Positions 7,218-16,444 are shown, numbered from the stretch's first letter. The stretch is 64,000 nucleotides of DNA from Streptomyces sp. Alt3 (GCF_030719215.1 NZ_CP120983.1:5890001-5954000); one strand, 5' to 3'. Made by a program: numbers and translations. Notes: generated from the letters alone by a model not told the origin.

Positions 7218-8894
7218 TCACTCGTTCGACGTCAGTGAACGCTCCATGACGGTCTCCAACTGCGCCCCTGTGGGCCTGGCTCTGGCCTGAACCAATGTCA
7301 GCGCAGCCTTCCGGCCATGCAGGGTGAGCGTCATCAGCTGATTGCCGAACCACGGTCCACCCGTCTTGCGCCAGCGCATCGGAGGGCGCCCCGTCCGTCC
7401 GTGGAACGCCAGCGCGCGCCCGAGCCACCGGCCCGCGCCGCTCCAGCCGAAGCGGAAGCCGGCGCGTATGTACGCGGGGACGGAGTTGTGGACGGGAGAG
7501 CAGGTCAGCTGAAGGACGTGCGCGGCAGGAGTGCCGTCCGGGGTGGAATCGGACCACTGGGGTTCGGTGATGTAGGCGTGGTGCACATCGCCTGAGAGCA
7601 CGCAAATCGTCGCAGGGGCGCCGGATGCGCGTCCCGCCTCCCGCAGGAGCTCCGACAACTGGTTGAAGGAATCCGGGAACGCGGCCCAATGCTCCAGGTC
7701 ACCGGCCCGGCGCACCTTCTCCCCGCGGCGCGCCCAGCGTTCGCCGCGGGCACCTCGGCACAGGGCCGCGTTCCAGGTCTCCGCATCGTGTATGAGGGGT
7801 GGCAGCAGCCACGGGAGCGAGGTGCCGATCAGGAGATGGTCGTACGCGCCGGGGTCGTCGAGCACCTCGTCGCGCAGCCACGCGGCCTCCTCGTCGCGGA
7901 GCATCGCCCTGCGCTGTTCGTCGAGGGTCCGGGCCGCCCGGGTGTCGACCATCAGCAGCCGTACTCGGCCGAAAACGCGCCGGTAGCTCCAGCGGGTCCG
8001 GGCCGGCTCGGCGTCGGCCGTCGCGGCGTGGGCGCGCAGGGGCTCGGTGCCGTCGGGAGCGGCGCGCACGGCCGCGTAGACCGGGTCTGCCTCCAGCGCC
8101 TCGGGGGAGAGGTTGCCGAGGTGCTGGTAGACCCAGTACGACATGAGCCCGCTGACGATCCGCTCGTGCCACCACGGTGTGCGCCGCATGTCGCGGACCC
8201 AGGCGTCGCTGGTGTTCCAGTCGTCGATGACGTCGTGGTCGTCGAAGATCATGCAGCTGGGGACCGTGGAGAGCAGCCACCGCACGTCCGGGTCGCGCCA
8301 GGACTCGTCGTAGAGGTGGGTGTACTCCTCGTAGTCCGCGACCTCGGCTCCGGGGGCCTCGCCGAGGTCACGGCGGGCCGCGAGCCGTCGCTGCGTGGCC
8401 GGCGAGGTCTCGTCCGCGTACACCTGGTCACCGAGGAGCAGCAGGACGTCCGGGCGTACGGCCTCGGGGTCGGCGGCGAGGCGGACGGCCAGGGTGTCGA
8501 GCGCGTCGGGCCCGATCGGGTCGTGGCCGTGCGCGGGCGGGGCGGCCCACCGGCAGGAGCCGAAGGCGACCCGGACCGGACTCTCCTCGTCCGGCTGCGG
8601 GAGCGAGGGCGTGGTGATGGTGCTCGGCGGGAAGCGGGAGTCCTCGGGCGGCCACACCCGCCGGCCGTCGAGCAGCACCTCGTAGGGCGTGGTCGAGCCG
8701 GGCGTGAGGCCCTCCACCACCACCAGGGCGTAGTGATGGCCCTGGACGGCGAACGTGGGGGAGGTGCCCGCCGCCCCGTCCGCGCAGCGGACCTCCGCCG
8801 TGCAGGGCCTGGTGGACTCCACCCAGACCGTCGCCCGGGAGCCGCGCTCCCAGTCGACGTACCTCAGCAGTGGTCCCAGGCGTAGCCCGGCCAT
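7218..8894 (-). CDS. PhoD-like metallophosphatase (alkaline phosphatase D family)
   Basis: 558-residue phosphohydrolase. An N-terminal beta-sandwich (about residues 1-100, with RATVWVESTRP) precedes a metallophosphatase core showing FGSCRW (111-116), LLGDQVYADE (153-162), FDDHDVIDDWN (217-227) and LSGDVHHAYI (near 430). These supply the Asp, His and Asn metal ligands of the PhoD family. There is no signal peptide or Tat motif, so unlike secreted PhoD it is probably cytoplasmic; similar DUF7800-type proteins are common in Streptomyces. Substrates may be phosphodiesters or monoesters. It stands alone, with no visible PHO box. Confidence 0.85.
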   Translation of the reverse strand: MAGLRLGPLLRYVDWERGSRATVWVESTRPCTAEVRCADGAAGTSPTFAVQGHHYALVVVEGLTPGSTTPYEVLLDGRRVWPPEDSRFPPSTITTPSLPQPDEESPVRVAFGSCRWAAPPAHGHDPIGPDALDTLAVRLAADPEAVRPDVLLLLGDQVYADETSPATQRRLAARRDLGEAPGAEVADYEEYTHLYDESWRDPDVRWLLSTVPSCMIFDDHDVIDDWNTSDAWVRDMRRTPWWHERIVSGLMSYWVYQHLGNLSPEALEADPVYAAVRAAPDGTEPLRAHAATADAEPARTRWSYRRVFGRVRLLMVDTRAARTLDEQRRAMLRDEEAAWLRDEVLDDPGAYDHLLIGTSLPWLLPPLIHDAETWNAALCRGARGERWARRGEKVRRAGDLEHWAAFPDSFNQLSELLREAGRASGAPATICVLSGDVHHAYITEPQWSDSTPDGTPAAHVLQLTCSPVHNSVPAYIRAGFRFGWSGAGRWLGRALAFHGRTGRPPMRWRKTGGPWFGNQLMTLTLHGRKAALTLVQARARPTGAQLETVMERSLTSNE

Positions 8895-8985
8895 GTGTGC
8901 CCTCCTGGCGTCGCCGTCACCGATGGCTCCGTAGGGTACGGAACGACGGAGGAGGGCGGGGGGTTCCGCCGCGGCGGGAGGGTGG

Positions 8986-9630
8986 TCAGCAGCCGTTCAG
9001 GACCGACTGCAGGGCGCTCTTCTCGGTGGAGTCGACGCTGAGGCCGTAGTAGTGCTTCACGTGTACCCAGGCGCGGGCGTAGGTGCAGCGGTAGGCGGCG
9101 CGCGACGGGAGCCACTCGCCCGGATCCTGGTCGCTCTTGGACTGGTTGACGTTGTCGGTGACCGCGATGAGCTGCGGGCGCGTCAGGTCGTTGGCGAAGG
9201 ACTGGCGCTGCGCGGTCGTCCAGCCGCTGGCCCCGGAGCGCCAGGCCTCGGCGAGCGGGACCATGTGGTCGATGTCCAGGTCGGACGCGGCGGTCCAGGT
9301 GGCTCCGTCGTACTCGGAGTACCAACTGCCGCTGGTCGCGGCGCAGGAGGAGTCCTGCACGACGCCGGTGCCGTCACGCTTCAGCACCACCTCGCGGGTG
9401 TTGCAGGCTCCCGACTGGGTGATCCAGTGGGGGAACTTGTCGCGGCTGTAGCCGGACGAGGAGCCCTCGGTGGAGACGGTGAGCTGACCCAGATACGTAC
9501 GGGCGGTCGAGGCGCTGACCGGGGTGGGCATCGCGGCCTGGGCGGTCGGTGCCGTGAGGAGCCCGGTGGTGGCGGCGAGCGCGGCCGAGGCGGCGACGAC
9601 GGCTATGCGACGCGCGTAGATACCTGACAT
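8986..9630 (-). CDS. Secreted HNH-family nuclease
   Basis: 214 residues. A signal peptide covers roughly residues 1-32 (RRIAVVAASAALAATTGLL, cleavage near AQA-A). The catalytic region has SDLDIDHMVPLAEAWRSG (117-132), where His122 of DHMVP is the expected general base, and RPQLIAVTDNVNQSKSDQDP (151-170) with Asn residues for metal binding. Four Cys residues may form disulfides, in keeping with export. These proteins degrade extracellular DNA and RNA. GGGAG precedes the ATG. It is transcribed alone, divergent from the permease gene at 9873. Confidence 0.9.
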   Translation of the reverse strand: MSGIYARRIAVVAASAALAATTGLLTAPTAQAAMPTPVSASTARTYLGQLTVSTEGSSSGYSRDKFPHWITQSGACNTREVVLKRDGTGVVQDSSCAATSGSWYSEYDGATWTAASDLDIDHMVPLAEAWRSGASGWTTAQRQSFANDLTRPQLIAVTDNVNQSKSDQDPGEWLPSRAAYRCTYARAWVHVKHYYGLSVDSTEKSALQSVLNGC

Positions 9631-9872
9631 GTGAACTCCCTTGATGTGGGGGGCTGTTGCGCAGGCGACCTGCGGAGCCAGGCCATCGTGGCGGCACCGG
9701 GTTTCGGTGGGGTGGTCGCCAGGTAACAGAGTGACGACATGCGCACGTCACATCAAGGGTTTGGACGGTCGGTCTGACGTCCCGTCCGAAAGGTGTTCGA
9801 GGAGCGGAGTTGACGAACGGGCGGCTCCGGGTGCGTTCCGGGGGGTCTTCGCACGGCCTCTAAGGTGGCCGG

Positions 9873-10607
9873 GTGCTGCTTCCCGTCGGTCCCACGCTCG
9901 GTGTCGTGCTCGCGGTGCTCCTGGTGTTCGCCGCCGCCGTCGCCGCGTGGGCCTCGCTGGGCCGGGCCCGGGAGATCGTCGTCGCGGGGCTGCGGGCAAC
10001 GGCCCAGCTGGCAGCCGTCTCCCTGCTCATCGGCTGGGTGGTGCACTCACCGGGGCCCCTGCTGGGCTTTCTGGCGCTGATGTTCGCGGTCGCCGTGCGT
10101 ACCGCGGGCAGGCGGATCACCCCCAACCGCACCTGGTGTTGGGCGGCGCTGCCGATCGGTGCGGGCGTCGTGCCCGTCGTCGTGGCGCTGCTGCTCACCG
10201 GGCTCGTCCCGCCGCGCGGCATCGCGCTGATCCCGGTCACGGGAATCCTCGTCGGGGGCGCCCTCACCGCGACCGTGCTCGGCGGCCGGCGCGCGCTGGA
10301 CGAGCTCGGGACGCGGCGGGGAGAGGTGGAGGCCGGGATGGCTCTCGGGCTGCTCGACCGGGACGCCCGGCTGGAGATCGCCCGCCCCGCGGCGGCGGAC
10401 GCGCTGCTGCCGGGGCTGGACCAGACCCGGACCGTGGGGCTCGTCACGCTGCCGGGGGCATTCGTGGGCATGCTGCTGGGCGGCGCATCACCCGTGGAGG
10501 CGGGCGCCGTTCAGCTGTTCGTCCTGGTGGCGCTGATGGCGGTGCAGGCCGTGGCCGTCGCACTCGTGCTGGAACTGGTCGCGCGGGGGCTGCTGCACCG
10601 GGACTGA
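9873..10607 (+). CDS. FetB-type ABC transporter permease (UPF0014), orphan
   Basis: 244 residues, with about seven membrane helices and the UPF0014/FetB signature: GLRATAQLAAVSLLIGWV early, RITPNRTW, IPVTGILVGGALTATVLGGRRALDEL with the conserved N/G-rich turn, and RTVGLVTLPGAFVGMLLGGASP followed by QLFVLVALMAVQAVAVAL. FetAB in E. coli is linked to iron export and oxidative stress resistance. No ATPase (FetA) gene is nearby, so a partner must lie elsewhere if it works as an ABC exporter. GTG 9873 has an AAGGTGG element upstream. Confidence 0.8.
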   Translation: MLLPVGPTLGVVLAVLLVFAAAVAAWASLGRAREIVVAGLRATAQLAAVSLLIGWVVHSPGPLLGFLALMFAVAVRTAGRRITPNRTWCWAALPIGAGVVPVVVALLLTGLVPPRGIALIPVTGILVGGALTATVLGGRRALDELGTRRGEVEAGMALGLLDRDARLEIARPAAADALLPGLDQTRTVGLVTLPGAFVGMLLGGASPVEAGAVQLFVLVALMAVQAVAVALVLELVARGLLHRD

Positions 10608-10672
10608 GGCGATGCGGCCCGCCCCGCCGGGACGAGGCGGCCGGCCCGGTCCCGGGGGAAAACGGGTGCGCG

Positions 10673-11341
10673 TTACGCGGCGTCGACGATCAGGCGGATC
10701 GAACCGTCCGCGCCCGCTTCGACCCGGAGTTGCGTCAGGTCCTCGACATGGGCGTCGGGCGAGAGCGCCGCGGCGCGCGGGCCGACGCCCACGACGCGCA
10801 TGCCGGCCGCCCGGCCCGCCGCGATGCCCGCCTCGGAGTCCTCGAACACGATGCAGTCCGCCGGGTCGAAGCCGAGCTCGGCCGCACCCTTGAGGAAGCC
10901 CTCCGGGTCGGGCTTGCTGGCGCCCACCATCTCGGCGGTGACGCGGGTCTCCGGCATCGGCAGGGCGGCGGCCGTCATCCGCGCCTGTGCGAGCGCCTCG
11001 TCGGCCGAGGTCACGAGGGCGTGGGGGAGGGCCGCGATCGACGCCATGAACGCGGGGGCGCCGCCGATGGGCACGACGCCGTCCGTGTCGGCGGTCTCCT
11101 CGGCGAGCATGATCCGGTTCTCCGCGTAGTTCTGCTCCATCGGACGGTCCGGCAGCAGGGCGGCCATCGTGGCGTAACCCTGGCGGCCGTGGACCACCTT
11201 GAGGGCGGCCACGGGGTCCAGCCCCTGCGCGGTGGCCCAGCGGCGCCAGCAGCGTTCCACCACCGCGTCGGAATTCACGAGGGTGCCGTCCATGTCCAGG
11301 AGGAGGGCGCGGGCTTCGAGGACGGTGGCCGGCATGGGCAT
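10673..11341 (-). CDS. HAD-superfamily phosphatase (beta-phosphoglucomutase-like)
   Basis: 222 residues of subfamily IA. Motif I is LLLDMDGTLV (nucleophile Asp16, acid Asp18), motif II is LVTSADEAL, motif III is the Lys in SKPDPEGFLKGA, and motif IV is CIVFEDSEAGIAAGRAAG. The segment between motifs I and II forms a small helical cap, typical of sugar-phosphate phosphatases of the GPP/YfbT group. Likely substrates are small sugar or polyol phosphates; the exact one cannot be read. It lies just downstream of a terminator and has its own start at 11341. Confidence 0.85.
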   Translation of the reverse strand: MPMPATVLEARALLLDMDGTLVNSDAVVERCWRRWATAQGLDPVAALKVVHGRQGYATMAALLPDRPMEQNYAENRIMLAEETADTDGVVPIGGAPAFMASIAALPHALVTSADEALAQARMTAAALPMPETRVTAEMVGASKPDPEGFLKGAAELGFDPADCIVFEDSEAGIAAGRAAGMRVVGVGPRAAALSPDAHVEDLTQLRVEAGADGSIRLIVDAA

Positions 11342-11382
11342 GCTCCAGAGCGCGGAAGGACAGCTCGTAGCTGCGGGTGAAG

Positions 11383-11437
11383 AAAAAACAAGTAGCCCCG
11401 CCCGCCGGTCAGGGAGAACGAGCGGAGGCTACTTTGT
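11383..11437 (-). terminator. Rho-independent terminator after the peptidoglycan-binding gene
   Basis: Read on the minus strand, AGTAGCC pairs with GGCTACT and the stem extends through CCGC/GCGG with one bulge. A run of six T follows directly. It separates the gene ending at 11617 from the HAD phosphatase gene. Confidence 0.85.
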
Positions 11438-11616
11438 TTCTCCACGATACAAAAACCGTCGCCGAAACGCCAATCCGACGCCGGACCAGCCGCGAGCCCG
11501 GTCACGAGCCCGCCAGGCCCCGCCGCGGACGGGGCGCGGGCGGATGCGGCACCAGGTGGACGGAGCGCGGACGCGGCGGGGCCGCGATGCGGATGCGGCG
11601 CCTCGGGACCGGCGCC

Positions 11617-12609
11617 TCAGGACCGGCGTCCCCGGCCGCTCGTCTGCGCCTCCAGGGCGCTGCGGGTCTCCGGCCCGTAGACGCCCGACGGGTCGCTCCG
11701 GACCGACACCCACCGCTGGTACTCGGCGACGGCCTGCTCCACCTGTGCCGAGTAGTCGCCGTTCTCCGGACCCCGGTAGACCCATATCTCCTGCAGCCGG
11801 CGCTGGAGCTCCGAGACCTCCGCGCCGCTGTCGCCCCGGCGCAGCGTCGCCCCGGACACCTCCTCGGCGGGCGGTGCCGCCGCTTCCGTGCCGGTGGCCT
11901 TCGTCTCGGTGGCGGAAGGTGACGGCGACTGCGGGACCGAGGCCGAAGGCGACGCCGACGGGCTCTGCGACGGGGAGGCCGACTCCGAAGGTGATGCCGA
12001 CGCCGACGCCGACGCGGACTCCGACCGCGACGGTGTGGGGGAGGGAGAGGCCGAAGGGGACTCCGACACCGACGCGGCCGGCTCCTCGCCCGCGTCCGGC
12101 ACGCTCGTCGTGGCCTCGGGCAACGCCGCTTCCCGGTCGTCCCTGTCGTCGAACAGGCCGCCCGCGAAAGCCGCCGTACCCACCACCGCGGCCACCGCCG
12201 CCCCCACGGCGACCACGACGAACGGCCTCCTCCGCCGCGGTTGCACGGGATCGGGTCCGCCGCCGGCATAGGCCGCGGCGCTCCGGCGCCGGCTGTCGTC
12301 CGCCGCGGTGGCGTCCGGCCGGGCACCCGGCGCGGACCCGTGTGAGCCCGCCGCCTCCCGGCCCGGCGCACCGTCCAGGAACAACGGCATCGTCGTCGCC
12401 GCATCGGGAGTTCCGTGGTCCTCCGTGTCCTCGCTGTTCAGCGTCACGTACGGCCGGATCCGCAGCGGGTCGAAATCCTCGGCCGCCGCGATCTCCGCCG
12501 AACGGGCGTCCCGTCCGGGCCGCGTGGCCGCACCGGCTCCGCAGGCGCACCCCGCCCCGGGTCTCGCACTCTGCTCGCCACCGCACTCCGGGCACATGTG
12601 TCCGGTCAT
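11617..12609 (-). CDS. Zinc-ribbon, single-pass membrane protein with peptidoglycan-binding domain
   Basis: 330 residues with a clear modular layout. Residues 6-23 hold a CPEC...CAC zinc-ribbon-like knuckle in the cytoplasm. A transmembrane helix covers about 129-153. A Ser/Pro/Ala/Glu-rich linker runs over 178-237, resembling a wall-spanning stalk. A PG_binding_1 domain occupies about 255-322 (LRRGDSGAEVSELQRRLQEI, then YGPETRSALEAQ). The protein would link a cytosolic zinc-ribbon module to peptidoglycan outside. It diverges from the MFS gene at 12748 and ends with a good terminator. Confidence 0.85.
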   Translation of the reverse strand: MTGHMCPECGGEQSARPGAGCACGAGAATRPGRDARSAEIAAAEDFDPLRIRPYVTLNSEDTEDHGTPDAATTMPLFLDGAPGREAAGSHGSAPGARPDATAADDSRRRSAAAYAGGGPDPVQPRRRRPFVVVAVGAAVAAVVGTAAFAGGLFDDRDDREAALPEATTSVPDAGEEPAASVSESPSASPSPTPSRSESASASASASPSESASPSQSPSASPSASVPQSPSPSATETKATGTEAAAPPAEEVSGATLRRGDSGAEVSELQRRLQEIWVYRGPENGDYSAQVEQAVAEYQRWVSVRSDPSGVYGPETRSALEAQTSGRGRRS

Positions 12610-12635
12610 CGTGGGTTCCCCTCCCCTTCGAACTG

Positions 12636-12683
12636 CCTGCGATTATGCAGGCCGCCGCTGGGAAGCCCAACGCGCGTAGCGTT
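12636..12683. promoter_or_regulatory. Two inverted repeats in the divergent MFS promoter region
   Basis: CCTGC-N6-GCAGG lies at 12636-12651 and AACGC-N5-GCGTT at 12669-12683, both between the peptidoglycan-binding gene and the exporter gene. They could be operators for the exporter, perhaps for a MarR/TetR regulator encoded elsewhere. Arm lengths are only five bases. Confidence 0.3.
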
Positions 12684-12747
12684 GCTCGGCAGGCCATAAC
12701 GACACAGAGCGGCCAGGATGGGGTCAAGCGGACCCGAGGAGATGCTC

Positions 12748-14793
12748 ATGGCCCAGCAGCTGAGCCCGCCACCCCTTGCGGCAGGTGGCGGGCGGTCCCG
12801 GCGGAACATCCTGGTCTCCATCGGCGCACTGCTCCTCGGCATGCTGCTCGCCGCACTCGATCAGACCATCGTCTCCACCGCCCTGCCCACGATCGTCAGC
12901 GAACTGGGCGGCCTGGACCATCTCTCGTGGGTGGTGACCGCCTACCTGCTCGCCGCGACCGCGGCCACCCCGCTGTGGGGCAAGCTCGGCGACCAGTACG
13001 GCCGCAAGAAACTCTTCCAGACGGCCATCGTCATCTTCCTCGTCGGCTCCGCGCTGTGCGGCATGGCCCAGAACATGCCGCAGCTGATCGGCTTCCGCGC
13101 CCTCCAGGGCCTCGGAGGCGGAGGCCTGATGGTGCTGTCGATGGCGATCGTCGGTGACATCGTCACCCCGCGCGAACGAGGCAAGTACCAGGGCCTCTTC
13201 GGAGCGGTGTTCGGTATGACCAGCGTGCTCGGGCCGCTGCTCGGCGGCTTCTTCACCGAGCACCTCAGCTGGCGCTGGGTCTTCTACATCAACCTCCCCA
13301 TCGGCATCGTCGCGCTGCTCGTCATCGCCGCGGCCCTGCACATCCCGGTCCGACGCACCAGACACCACATCGACTACCTGGGCACCTTCCTCATCGCCTC
13401 CGTCGCCACCTGCCTGGTCCTTGTCGCCTCGCTCGGCGGCACCACCTGGGCCTGGGGTTCCGTGCAGATCATCGCCCTCGCGGTCCTCGCCGTGGTGCTG
13501 CTCGTTGCATTCGTCGCGGCCGAGCGACGGGCGGCCGAACCGGTGCTGCCGCTGAGGCTCTTCCACAAGCGGACCTTCAGCCTCGTCGCCGTCATCAGCT
13601 TCGTCATCGGCTTCGCGATGTTCGGTGCCATGACCTATCTGCCGACCTTCCTCCAGGTCGTGCACGGCATCAGCCCGACCCTGTCCGGTGTGCACATGCT
13701 GCCGATGGTCCTCGGGCTGCTGCTCACCTCGACCGGCTCCGGCCAGATCGTGAGCAGGACCGGCCGGTGGAAGGTCTTCCCGATCGCCGGCACGGCCCTC
13801 ACCACGATCGGCCTGCTGCTGCTCCACACCCTCTCCGAGACCAGCTCCACCTGGACGATGAGCCTCTGCTTCTTCGTCTTCGGCGCCGGACTCGGCCTGG
13901 TGATGCAGGTGCTCGTGCTGATCGTGCAGAACTCCGTCGGCTACGAGGACCTCGGCGTCGCCACCTCCGGGGCGACCTTCTTCCGGTCCATCGGAGCCTC
14001 CTTCGGCGTGGCCGTGTTCGGCACCGTCTTCACCAACCGGCTGACGGGCAAACTGGAGGACGCGCTCAGCGGCCGCCCGCTGCCGTCCGGGGTGGACGCC
14101 GGGGCGCTGGCCGCCGACCCCCGGGCCATCGGCCGACTCCCCGCGGACCTGCGGCCGTCGGTGCTCAGTGCCTACTCGACCTCGATCACCGACGTCTTCC
14201 TCTACGCGGCACCCGTCGTCCTCGTCGCCTTCGCCCTCGCCTGGTTCCTCAAGGAGGAACCCCTGCGCGGATCGGTCACCGCGCCCGACTCCAGCGAGAC
14301 CCTGGCCCCCAACCCGGTCCAGCGTTCCTCGTACGACGAGTGCGCGCGTGCCCTGTCGGTGCTCGCCACCCGCGAGGGACGCCGCGAGATCTACGAGAAG
14401 ATCACCGAGAAGGCCGGGTACGACCTCCAGCCCGCCTCCAGCTGGCTGCTGCTGCGCATCAAACGGCACGGCACCGTCGAACCCGGCCGGCTCGCCGAGG
14501 TCGCCCCCGTGCCCCTCAGGGTCATCACCTCGGCCGCCCGCCAGGTGGAAGGGCTCGGCTACGCCCGGCGTGAGGGGATGCAACTGGTGCTCACCGAACG
14601 GGGCGCCGAGGCCGTGGTCCGGCTGTCCCGGGCCCGGGAGGACTCACTGGCCGAGCTGCTGGGCGACTGGTGGGGACCGGACCGCCCCACCGACCTGACC
14701 CGCCTCGTGACGGAGCTGTCGGCCGAGGTGAGCGGGTCGAGCAAGGAGCGGCCCCACATGCCCGAGCCCCGCCGCGACCACTCGGTCGGCTGA
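12748..14793 (+). CDS. DHA2-type MFS drug exporter fused to a winged-helix (MarR-like) domain
   Basis: 681 residues. The first about 510 make a 14-helix DHA2 multidrug/proton antiporter with motif C-like LLAALDQTIVSTALPTIV, motif A LGDQYGRKK and the GPLLGGFF motif. After the last helix, residues about 530-650 are soluble: ECARALSVLATREGRREIYEKI, then PASSWLLLRIKRHG and AARQVEGLGYARREGMQLVLTERG, which reads as a winged-helix fold of the MarR type. The start is ATG 12748, six bases after GAGGAG. Such fusions occur in some actinomycete exporters; the soluble domain may sense substrate, but DNA binding is unproven. Confidence 0.85.
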   Translation: MAQQLSPPPLAAGGGRSRRNILVSIGALLLGMLLAALDQTIVSTALPTIVSELGGLDHLSWVVTAYLLAATAATPLWGKLGDQYGRKKLFQTAIVIFLVGSALCGMAQNMPQLIGFRALQGLGGGGLMVLSMAIVGDIVTPRERGKYQGLFGAVFGMTSVLGPLLGGFFTEHLSWRWVFYINLPIGIVALLVIAAALHIPVRRTRHHIDYLGTFLIASVATCLVLVASLGGTTWAWGSVQIIALAVLAVVLLVAFVAAERRAAEPVLPLRLFHKRTFSLVAVISFVIGFAMFGAMTYLPTFLQVVHGISPTLSGVHMLPMVLGLLLTSTGSGQIVSRTGRWKVFPIAGTALTTIGLLLLHTLSETSSTWTMSLCFFVFGAGLGLVMQVLVLIVQNSVGYEDLGVATSGATFFRSIGASFGVAVFGTVFTNRLTGKLEDALSGRPLPSGVDAGALAADPRAIGRLPADLRPSVLSAYSTSITDVFLYAAPVVLVAFALAWFLKEEPLRGSVTAPDSSETLAPNPVQRSSYDECARALSVLATREGRREIYEKITEKAGYDLQPASSWLLLRIKRHGTVEPGRLAEVAPVPLRVITSAARQVEGLGYARREGMQLVLTERGAEAVVRLSRAREDSLAELLGDWWGPDRPTDLTRLVTELSAEVSGSSKERPHMPEPRRDHSVG

Positions 14794-14813
14794 CGCCGCA
14801 GGCCGGGGGCGGT

Positions 14814-15290
14814 TCAGAGCTCCTTGGCGAGCCAGTGCTCCGCGTACGGCCCCCGGTTGAACGCCGGCACCTCCAGGTATCCGTGCTTCGCGTACAGCCC
14901 GCGCGCCTCGACCAGGTCGTCGCGGGTGTCGAGCCGGATCGACTTCACCCCGTAGGCCCGTGCCGCGTTCTCGATGCCCGCGAGCAGCAGGCCGCCACCG
15001 CCCGTCGAGCGGAAGGCGGGCCGGACGAACACCCGGGTCAGCTCCGCCGTCACCGCGTCGACCAGCCGCAGGCCCGCGCAGCTCGCCGGCTCGCCCGCGT
15101 ACCGCCCCACCAGGAACTCGCCGGTGGGCGGGGCGAGCCGCTCGACCCCGTCGTCCCTCAGCCCGTCGTCGATCTCGGCCGTGGTCGCCGGACGGCCCCA
15201 GTACCGGCTCGCCACCTCGTCGTAGTAGTCCCGCCGCAGCACGGTCCCCTCGGGGCTGCCGAAGTGTTCGGGGGTCACGGTCCACGTCAT
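14814..15290 (-). CDS. GNAT-family N-acetyltransferase
   Basis: 158 residues. The fold is recognisable from AELTRVFVRPAFRSTGGGGLLLAGIENAARAYG (motif A, with an R-x-x-G-x-G/A-like acetyl-CoA loop here RSTGGGG), then KSIRLDTRDDLVEARGLYAKHGY (motif B) and the C-terminal EVPAFNRGPYAEHWLAKEL. It probably transfers acetyl from acetyl-CoA to an amine; the acceptor is unknown. It diverges from the serpin gene with 59 bases between them and is convergent with the exporter gene. Confidence 0.85.
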   Translation of the reverse strand: MTWTVTPEHFGSPEGTVLRRDYYDEVASRYWGRPATTAEIDDGLRDDGVERLAPPTGEFLVGRYAGEPASCAGLRLVDAVTAELTRVFVRPAFRSTGGGGLLLAGIENAARAYGVKSIRLDTRDDLVEARGLYAKHGYLEVPAFNRGPYAEHWLAKEL

Positions 15291-15349
15291 TGGTCCATTC
15301 TGTCCGGGACGGGGCGAGGCGACGAACCATTTACGTGCAGGGGGAAACG

Positions 15350-16444
15350 ATGGAGCGGGAAACGGGCCCGGAGGCAGCGGTCCAGCGGCTCGGGGAACAG
15401 TGGATACGGGAGCTGGCGCAGCCCGGCGGGGGCAGCTTCGTGTGCTCGCCCGCCGGACTGTGGCTGGCCCTCACGGCCGTCGCCTCGGGCGCCCGCGGCG
15501 GGACGGCCGCCGAGCTGCGCGCACTGCTCGGGGTGGCCGGGTCCGAAGCCGCGGCCGTGGTGACGGACGCGGCGCGGGACTGGGGGCGCACCGAGGCGCT
15601 GAGGGTGGCGACCCGGGTGTGGAACAGTGCGCCGGTCCACCCGGAGTACGAACGGTCGCTGCCCGACGTCGCCTTCGGCCCGGTGGACGCCGCGGAGGCC
15701 GACGCGTGGGTCCGTGAGCGGACCGACGGCCTGATCGACAAGCTGCCGCTGGAGATCGACGGCGACATGGCGCTCGTCCTGGTCAACGTACTGGCCCTGA
15801 AGGCGCTCTGGGAGCGGGCGTTCGACACGGGCCGCACCCGCGACGCGGCCTTCACCGACGCGGCGGGCACGAGCCGGCCGGTTGCGACGATGCACGCGTC
15901 GGTCCCGCTCGCCGACGTGTGGCCGGTGCCGGGCGGGTACGTCGTCGAACTGCGCTGCCGGGCCGAGCAGGGCGGCACCGCACCGGCACGGGTCAGATTC
16001 GTCCTCGGTGAGCCGGGCGAAGGGGCGGCCGACGTCCTGCCGAGGGCGTGGGCCGCCACGGAGTCGCGCACCCTCCGGACGACCGACGTGGTGACCGTGG
16101 CGCTGCCCCGGTTCACCCTGCGGACGACGATTCCCGTCACGGACCAGCTGCCCGCACTGGGCGTGCGGCTCGCGACCGACGCCTCCGCGGCCGACCTCTC
16201 CGGCCTCTCGCCCTGGCGGCTCCACGTCTCCGAGGTGGTCCAGGAAGCGGTCGTGAAAATCGCGGAGAAGGGGGTGGAGGCCGCCGCGGTCACGGTCGTG
16301 GCGTTGCGGGCCGCCGCGGTGCAGCCCCGGGTGGTGCGGCACATCGCCTTCGACAGGCCGTTCGGCGTCGTCGTCCTGGACGGCTCGTCGGACGTCCCCC
16401 TCTTCGCGGGCTGGCAGGCCGACGTCCCCTGCTTCGAGGACTGA
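15350..16444 (+). CDS. Serpin-family protease inhibitor
   Basis: 364 residues matching the serpin fold, near full length and without a signal peptide. Recognisable parts are SFVCSPAGLWLALTAVASGA (helix B region), ALVLVNVLALKALWERAFD (strand 3A), LPRFTLRTT, and the breach and loop region near residue 306, EKGVEAAAVTVVALRAAAV, followed by IAFDRPFGVVVLD. The hinge GVEAAAVT is rich in small residues, as in inhibitory serpins, and by spacing P1 falls in the A/V-rich loop, suggesting an elastase-like target. Cytoplasmic location implies an intracellular protease or release on lysis. Confidence 0.85.
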   Translation: MERETGPEAAVQRLGEQWIRELAQPGGGSFVCSPAGLWLALTAVASGARGGTAAELRALLGVAGSEAAAVVTDAARDWGRTEALRVATRVWNSAPVHPEYERSLPDVAFGPVDAAEADAWVRERTDGLIDKLPLEIDGDMALVLVNVLALKALWERAFDTGRTRDAAFTDAAGTSRPVATMHASVPLADVWPVPGGYVVELRCRAEQGGTAPARVRFVLGEPGEGAADVLPRAWAATESRTLRTTDVVTVALPRFTLRTTIPVTDQLPALGVRLATDASAADLSGLSPWRLHVSEVVQEAVVKIAEKGVEAAAVTVVALRAAAVQPRVVRHIAFDRPFGVVVLDGSSDVPLFAGWQADVPCFED

